Part shown: in pieces, positions 7,152 through 10,974 of the stretch | Position numbering within the stretch: the first letter of the stretch is position 1 | How the letters are laid out: each line of letters opens with the position of its first letter | Assembly (NCBI GenBank): GCA_024684155.1 | Contig: JAIKXK010000385.1 | Span: forward strand, 1 to 10,974 | Direction: 5' to 3' | DNA length: 10,974 nt | Source of the DNA: Lachnospiraceae bacterium | GTDB lineage: Bacteria > Bacillota > Clostridia > Lachnospirales > Lachnospiraceae | Made by a program: the position numbers and the translations under genes | The notes under the pieces: model-generated | What the model saw: only the letters and a program-made list of their open reading frames with translations | The model's database searches: none | Told to the model about the DNA's origin: nothing

Positions 7152-8139
7152 AGTCAATAATATCATTTTGAAATCTGGATAAATGCTCATAAGGCAAAAT
7201 CAATCTTCCCCGATACAATCCACATCCATCATTTACCAACTGATTGTTTACAGCAGAAAACATATTTACATCAATCTTTGATAAATCTAACTGTTGTAAT
7301 AAAATTCCTCTTTCATAGGCCTCATCAAAGTAAAGACACTCACCCTTTGGGATCTGGTCTCTTCTACGGCGTTCTTCTTCCTGTTTCTTTTCATATCCCA
7401 AATGATGTGCCGGACCAATCTCTGCATAATCATCCATTTCTTTTGTTCGAATCTGCACCTCTAAATAGGAACCGGAATAGTTGTCATAAAAGGTAATATG
7501 TAGTGAACGATACCCATTAAAACTTGGATTTTTAATATAGTCTCTATAATAAGGACGAAGTTTCTTATCAATCGCTTCTGAAGGTGACGTTTCTGGCATT
7601 TTATAAATCTTTGCACTAAAGCCCTTATCCTTTAAAAACTCTGGCAGGGCGTTTGCGATTTCATATAAATATCGTTGCTCCTTTTTTTCTCTATTTTCCC
7701 CTTCTTTTAAATGACATTTAGGAATGGATAATACAATTCGATAGGCAATTAAATCCCTGATAATTCCCATCCTCTGTTGCAGTTGTTCTACAGAAGGAAA
7801 CTTCTTATTTTCCGTATAATACTCATAGACATTTTCTACAATATTTCCGTTAAACTTCTGTTCCGAACGAAGCAAGGATTTGATTCTTCCCTTAAAAGTA
7901 AAAGCTAAGGTTGGATACTCATCTGTCATATACTTATAAAACTCTCGAAGTCTTTGGGACTGTGAGGTCAAAAAATCGTTGTGTTCTAATAAATCGATTT
8001 GTTGTAGCAAAAAATCACAGTGCAATTTATCCACACTGCTATTTGTTTGATATGCCTCTTCTTTTAAATCCCCATAATAACGATGTAATATTTTTAATAC
8101 TGTATCCCCCTCATACAGATAATCATTTAGTGAAATCAT
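7150..8139 (-). CDS. Single-domain RelA/SpoT-type (p)ppGpp synthetase
   Basis: Predicted to transfer pyrophosphate from ATP to GTP or GDP, making the alarmone (p)ppGpp. 329 residues. Synthetase motifs: FKGRIKSLLRS (82-92), RDLIAYRIV (128-136) with metal-binding D129, YIKNPSFNGYRSLH (201-214), and EVQIRTKEMDDYAEIG (227-242) with catalytic E227. No HD hydrolase, TGS or ACT domain is present, so it is a synthetase-only protein. It is longer than the usual 200-250-residue small alarmone synthetases, with an N-terminal helical extension of about 75 residues and a C-terminal tail of about 75 residues containing a charged EEERRRR stretch. I chose the ATG at 8139 because GGAGGG lies 7 bases upstream; an in-frame ATG at 8181 has no such site and falls inside a terminator hairpin. 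In the family signature usually read as D-x-x-G-x-R, alanine replaces the glycine. Confidence 0.87.
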   Translation of the reverse strand: MISLNDYLYEGDTVLKILHRYYGDLKEEAYQTNSSVDKLHCDFLLQQIDLLEHNDFLTSQSQRLREFYKYMTDEYPTLAFTFKGRIKSLLRSEQKFNGNIVENVYEYYTENKKFPSVEQLQQRMGIIRDLIAYRIVLSIPKCHLKEGENREKKEQRYLYEIANALPEFLKDKGFSAKIYKMPETSPSEAIDKKLRPYYRDYIKNPSFNGYRSLHITFYDNYSGSYLEVQIRTKEMDDYAEIGPAHHLGYEKKQEEERRRRDQIPKGECLYFDEAYERGILLQQLDLSKIDVNMFSAVNNQLVNDGCGLYRGRLILPYEHLSRFQNDIID

Positions 8140-8169
8140 GTGACACCCTCCAGTAATCTTTTTCCCTAT

Positions 8170-8210
8170 AAAAAAAGACAATGGGTCCTTTGTCTGGACG
8201 CCATTGTCTT
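8170..8210 (-). terminator. Rho-independent terminator after the MATE/lipid-kinase operon
   Basis: AAGACAATGG (8175-8184) and CCATTGTCTT (8201-8210) form a perfect 10-bp stem. An inner GTCC/GGAC stem (8185-8188 with 8196-8199) extends it with one bulged base. On the minus strand a run of seven T (8176-8170) follows at once. It ends the operon whose last stop is at 8259, yet lies only 30 bases before the RelA/SpoT gene start at 8139. Confidence 0.9.
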
Positions 8211-8230
8211 CTACTATGGTATCATATTTT

Positions 8231-8249
8231 TTTCATAATATCTATGAAA
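8231..8249. repeat. Inverted repeat TTTCATA-N5-TATGAAA
   Basis: TTTCATA (8231-8237) and TATGAAA (8243-8249) are perfect 7-base inverted arms around five bases, between the stop at 8259 and the terminator. A minus-strand TATGAT at 8225-8220 could be a -10 box for the RelA/SpoT gene, with its weak -35 (TTTCAT, 3 of 6) falling in this repeat. It could be an operator or simply a weak hairpin. Confidence 0.3.
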
Positions 8250-8258
8250 GACTTTTAT

Positions 8259-8981
8259 TTAAAGAACACCTGTCACCAAATACATGCTATAAATGGAGAC
8301 CACCGAAATTACTGGAACTGTTACGGTATCATATCCATTCTTTGTAAATAATTCTGTTAAGGCTGCAAGAGGTGCTGCTACCATCACAGGAATAATACAG
8401 TTTTCCAATGGAACATTTCCTACTAGCATTAAAGTGGCCAGTCCAAATACAAAGGCCACGATACCCATAGCAAAAGTTCCTTCCCAGCTCTTTTTATGAT
8501 CTACATTTTTAAACTGAACTACCTTGTGTTTTCCAAATCGCTTCCCAATCAATGCAGCGGAAGCATCTCCGAATCCCCACATTAAAATTGCTGCTATCGC
8601 TAACTCCTTTCGACCGAGAATTCCCCAGGCCACAAAAATAATTCCTGTCATGGTTCCAAATAACTGTACCAGACTAGATTTCAATTCTCCAGGACGTCGT
8701 TCTGACATCATGGAAGAGAACTTTTTATTCTTTGACATAATACTTAATGATGGCATCATTAAGACAATTAATCCCAAGGGAATAAGGGTTGCTGCTACCC
8801 ATTCACTGGCTGCATAAATCATTACCACTACAGAAGAAAAGGCTAAGAAATGAAATAGCTTTCTAAATAATTCCTTTGGCAATGGTTTCAACTTGTTTAC
8901 TAAAAATAAGATTAGCGCGTACGTAAACATATAGATGAAAAAATACTTTAATCCAACTAACACATCATTAATAATACTCAT
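8259..8981 (-). CDS. Dolichol/phytol-kinase-like membrane polyprenol or diacylglycerol kinase
   Basis: Integral membrane enzyme related to the CTP-dependent dolichol kinase (SEC59) and phytol kinase (VTE5) group, expected to phosphorylate a lipid alcohol such as a polyprenol or diacylglycerol. 240 residues with about seven hydrophobic segments. Family motifs are intact: RKLFHF (40-45), RRPGELKSS (95-103), GFGDASAALIGKRFG (136-150), KSWEGT (164-169) and the C-terminal TELFTKNGYDTVTVP (209-223). GGAGG lies 9 bases before the ATG, within the 21-base gap after the MATE gene, so the two are one operon. Substrate and nucleotide donor cannot be read from sequence; undecaprenol recycling or lipid A-independent lipid phosphate metabolism are guesses. 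Length is normal for the bacterial family. Confidence 0.85.
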   Translation of the reverse strand: MSIINDVLVGLKYFFIYMFTYALILFLVNKLKPLPKELFRKLFHFLAFSSVVVMIYAASEWVAATLIPLGLIVLMMPSLSIMSKNKKFSSMMSERRPGELKSSLVQLFGTMTGIIFVAWGILGRKELAIAAILMWGFGDASAALIGKRFGKHKVVQFKNVDHKKSWEGTFAMGIVAFVFGLATLMLVGNVPLENCIIPVMVAAPLAALTELFTKNGYDTVTVPVISVVSIYSMYLVTGVL

Positions 8982-9002
8982 TTTATATTTCCTCCATTCT
9001 TT

Positions 9003-10400
9003 TTATGAAACTACAACTGATTCTTCTTCGTTTTGAATATATGTTTTTTTACTTTTCTCATGAGTCAAAGAAATACTTCTCCATGCCAGAATAAGCAAAA
9101 TACTTCCTGTTATAATTGAAATAAAATCAGCTGTGACGTATGCCAATCGAATTCCTAAAAATCCCAAAAGCTTCTCTAATATATATAATGCAGGTATTAA
9201 CACTAACCCCTTTTGCATAGCTGAAATAATGGTTGCCTGAACGACTTTTCCAGTAGCCTGTAAAAAATTTGTAGCCAGGAAGAAAAATCCCAAGAAGGGA
9301 GAGCTGATCATTAATATGGTTAAAATATCTTCTGCCATTTTCGCTACTTCTTCTGCCTTTAAAAATAGTCCAATAATAGAACCTCTATATAAAATTACAA
9401 ATACTGTTGTAACGACTCCAACTCCAACTGTGAGAATAATTAATCGTTTCATAACACCAGCTAATTTTTTTATTTTATCAGCACCATAGTTATAAGAAAT
9501 CAATGGTTGTGCTCCCATACAAATTCCCATCAACACCATAACAATAATCATATTTACTCTACCAGCCGCTGCATTTGCTGCAATGGAATCTGATCCATAT
9601 TTTCCCAATAGCTGGTTTGCAAAAGAATTTGCAAGACCTGATAGCAAAGTACTTATGGCATTTGGAAGACCTAATGACATAATAGGAAAAATATAAATCG
9701 GATTTTTCTTTGCATAGAAGGGACTCATATTTACTACTATTGCTTTTTTCTTTAAATAGTAGGCAAAGTATATGGTTGCTATCATATTTCCTAAAACTGT
9801 TGCTACTGCAGCCCCAATAACTCCCATATGAAAACCCAAAATAAAAATAGGGTCCAAAATAATATTTATTATTGTTCCTAACAAATTTCCTATTAAACCT
9901 TCTTTCACCGCTCCTTCTGCACGAAGCAACTGTGCAAGCATATTTGTAATCAATAAAAATGGAGCACCTAAAGCCAGAATAATCATGTAATCTTTTGCAT
10001 ATTCCGCAATATCCTCGGTAGCTCCTAGAAATACTAACAAAGGATTATGGGCTGCTATAATTATTGCCCCTGAAATCATTCCACAGATTACAGCTCCCCA
10101 CATGCAAAGAGAAGCTGACATTTTTGCATGCTCTATATCCTTTGAACCTAAATCTCTTGCAATAATAACTGAGCCTCCACCAGAAATTAGCATTGCTACT
10201 GCCATAATCATATTAAAGATTGGGCTTACTACAGAGATAGCAGCAACCTGTGCGGTCTCTCCTGTCTGTCCAACGAAAATCATATCTGCAAGGTTATAAA
10301 CCAGCATAACCAATATGGCAATTAATGCCGGGCCTACCATGCTGAAAATAGATTTCCAAATATTATCACTCTCAAAAACTTCTATTTGCTTATCTTTCAT
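9003..10400 (-). CDS. MATE family (MepA-like) multidrug/cation exporter
   Basis: Twelve-helix cation-coupled exporter of the inner membrane, 465 residues from the chosen start, the usual MATE length. Visible signatures: NLADMIFVGQTG (36-47) with D40, SVVSPIFNMIMA (57-68), QLLRAEGAVKEG (157-168) and IINIILDPIFILG (177-189), then the second half with MGICMGAQPLISYNYG. These follow the MepA branch. The ATG at 10400 is preferred because GAGG lies about 10 bases upstream; the longer open frame begins at a TTG at 10439 without a ribosome site, and the ATG at 10421 also lacks one. It is read first in an operon with the lipid-kinase-like gene, and it diverges from a TetR-family gene, the classic layout for a drug-exporter under local repression. 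Substrates are unknown. Confidence 0.93.
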   Translation of the reverse strand: MKDKQIEVFESDNIWKSIFSMVGPALIAILVMLVYNLADMIFVGQTGETAQVAAISVVSPIFNMIMAVAMLISGGGSVIIARDLGSKDIEHAKMSASLCMWGAVICGMISGAIIIAAHNPLLVFLGATEDIAEYAKDYMIILALGAPFLLITNMLAQLLRAEGAVKEGLIGNLLGTIINIILDPIFILGFHMGVIGAAVATVLGNMIATIYFAYYLKKKAIVVNMSPFYAKKNPIYIFPIMSLGLPNAISTLLSGLANSFANQLLGKYGSDSIAANAAAGRVNMIIVMVLMGICMGAQPLISYNYGADKIKKLAGVMKRLIILTVGVGVVTTVFVILYRGSIIGLFLKAEEVAKMAEDILTILMISSPFLGFFFLATNFLQATGKVVQATIISAMQKGLVLIPALYILEKLLGFLGIRLAYVTADFISIITGSILLILAWRSISLTHEKSKKTYIQNEEESVVVS

Positions 10401-10421
10401 TCCACCACCTCTAATTAACAT

Positions 10422-10450
10422 TTGAAACTTATTCAACAATCGTTTATTAT
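10422..10450 (+). promoter_or_regulatory. Sigma-A promoter for the right-hand TetR gene
   Basis: TTGAAA (10422-10427), 17 bases, TATTAT (10445-10450). Predicted start is near 10457, giving a leader of about 90 bases. The -35 lies within the 15-base palindrome TTGAA-N5-TTCAA (10422-10436). It overlaps head-on with the MATE promoter. Confidence 0.55.
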
Positions 10451-10460
10451 TACAATATGA

Positions 10461-10488
10461 ATTATAAGAGAGGAATTAAAAGTTTCAA
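10461..10488 (-). promoter_or_regulatory. Sigma-A promoter for the MATE operon
   Basis: On the minus strand TTGAAA (10488-10483), 16 bases, then a perfect TATAAT (10466-10461). Predicted start near 10454 leaves a leader of about 54 bases before the ATG at 10400. The -35 box sits between the arms of the inverted repeat at 10470-10501. Confidence 0.7.
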
Positions 10489-10501
10489 CCATCAATTCCT
10501 C
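10470..10501. promoter_or_regulatory. Inverted repeat GAGGAATT-N16-AATTCCTC, candidate operator
   Basis: Perfect 8-base arms at 10470-10477 and 10494-10501 surround the MATE promoter -35 box. Such symmetry over a promoter fits binding by the adjacent TetR-family regulator as a dimer, although the 16-base gap is long for that family; a loop structure is an alternative reading. Confidence 0.4.
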
Positions 10502-10547
10502 GTCAAATGAAACTTATGAAACAAAAAAGAAGAAAGTGTTGAAGAAA

Positions 10548-10974
10548 ATGAAAAAAGGTGAAAAAAAAGAAGATGGCAGAGTTATTTATACCAAAATGAG
10601 AATACAAACTGCCTTCTATGAATTATTAAATGAATACGATTATGAGAAAATAACTGTTACCCTACTTTGTAAAGAAGCTGATATCAATCGGGCTACCTTT
10701 TACAAACACTATTTAGATATAGACGATTTGGTTGATAAGCTTCAGGAAAAAACAATTGCAGCTTTATCCAAAAAAATGCGCAACACCCCTAGAGATGAAC
10801 TGGATAATTTAATCATTGATATTTTAAAATTTTATAAAAAAACAATCCAGGAACAAATGGATCCCCAAAAATTACCTGCCAAAGCTACTGCCAATTACAC
10901 TTCTAAAATCACACGGTTAATCTATGATAATTTTTCAGAGTATACAGTATCTACAAAGGATAAAACACTAAACC
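10548..10974 (+). CDS. TetR/AcrR-family regulator next to the MATE operon (3' end outside window)
   Basis: 142 codons are present before the window ends, with no stop. After a basic N-terminal tail (KKGEKKEDGR), the HTH spans about residues 16-60, ending in ITVTLLCKEADINRATFYKHY (35-55), a clear TetR signature. The start of the C-terminal ligand-binding helices follows. The ATG at 10548 is the only reasonable start; its ribosome site is weak (GAAGAAA or similar purines), suggesting low expression, as suits a repressor. The gene diverges from the MATE operon with overlapping promoters and shared repeats. Inference: it represses the exporter operon and itself, with an exporter substrate or similar compound as ligand. 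Confidence 0.88.
   Translation, partial: MKKGEKKEDGRVIYTKMRIQTAFYELLNEYDYEKITVTLLCKEADINRATFYKHYLDIDDLVDKLQEKTIAALSKKMRNTPRDELDNLIIDILKFYKKTIQEQMDPQKLPAKATANYTSKITRLIYDNFSEYTVSTKDKTLN

Larger units (their letters stand above)
10422..10517. repeat. Three copies of the motif TTGAAACTT / TGAAACTTAT
   Basis: Copies: TTGAAACTTAT at 10422-10432 (plus), TTGAAACTT as AAGTTTCAA at 10480-10488 (minus sense), and TGAAACTTAT at 10508-10517 (plus). The first and third share ten identical bases. Two copies contain promoter -35 boxes; the third lies in the TetR leader. This is a candidate operator family for the divergent regulator. Confidence 0.4.

Noticed and set aside
8140..8181. Longer N-terminus of the RelA/SpoT protein starting at 8181
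   Set aside because: No ribosome site, and the added codons overlap the terminator hairpin; the ATG at 8139 has GGAGGG at good spacing.
10401..10439. Longer N-terminus of the MATE protein from a TTG at 10439 or ATG at 10421
   Set aside because: Neither has a ribosome site; the ATG at 10400 has GAGG upstream and starts close to the family N-terminus.
10507..10542. 11-codon basic leader peptide upstream of the second TetR gene
   Set aside because: It is an open frame ending just before the TetR ATG, but no ribosome site precedes it and its AAA/AGA-rich make-up is expected by chance in this A-rich stretch.

Overview
The window looks like chromosomal DNA of a low-GC, Gram-positive anaerobe of the Clostridia, most likely a Lachnospiraceae-type Firmicute. 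The evidence is AT-rich DNA, strong AGGAGG-type ribosome binding sites, tightly packed short operons, hairpin-plus-T-run terminators, and typical families (KtrA/KtrB, KdpD, YitT, zinc-ribbon proteins, MepA-like MATE). The taxonomic call is inference. No RNA gene, insertion sequence, CRISPR array or phage gene was seen, and no gene-free stretch exceeds 300 bases.

Region 1 (1-3971, minus strand) is a potassium operon read as ktrB, ktrA, an 89-residue membrane protein of unknown function, then a KdpD-type sensor kinase cut off by the left edge. The genes are 1 to 14 bases apart. The kinase lacks the classical N-terminal KdpD domain and begins almost directly at its universal stress protein (USP) domain. 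That domain carries an exact copy of the SxS-X20-FTAxY motif reported for c-di-AMP binding by Staphylococcus aureus KdpD. Upstream of ktrB lie four TATTAAG-like direct repeats in two pairs, each pair spaced 11 bp, the second over the expected -35 site. This fits control by an OmpR/KdpE-type response regulator.

Region 2 (3972-5481, minus strand) is a two-gene unit: a TetR-family regulator followed by a YitT-family membrane protein, closed by a long terminator hairpin.

Region 3 (5482-7149, plus strand) holds two adjacent zinc-ribbon genes. One is a soluble DUF4097-like beta-repeat protein. The other is a membrane protein with a histidine-rich linker. A hairpin between convergent genes ends the unit.

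Region 4 (7150-10400, minus strand) holds a MepA-like MATE exporter and a dolichol/phytol-kinase-like membrane enzyme in one operon, then a strong terminator, then a single-domain RelA/SpoT-type (p)ppGpp synthetase whose start lies only 30 bases beyond the terminator T-run.

Region 5 (10401-10974) is the control region between the MATE operon and a second TetR-family gene on the plus strand, cut by the right edge. Two good sigma-A promoters overlap head-on here, and both -35 boxes lie inside copies of one motif, TTGAAACTT. This suggests a TetR-controlled switch for the exporter operon.

The most notable signals are the kinase that starts at its c-di-AMP-type USP domain, the paired 11-bp repeats in front of ktrB, the unexplained 89-residue protein in that operon, the overlapping MATE/TetR promoters, and the paired zinc-ribbon genes. 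None of these is proof of a wholly new system.
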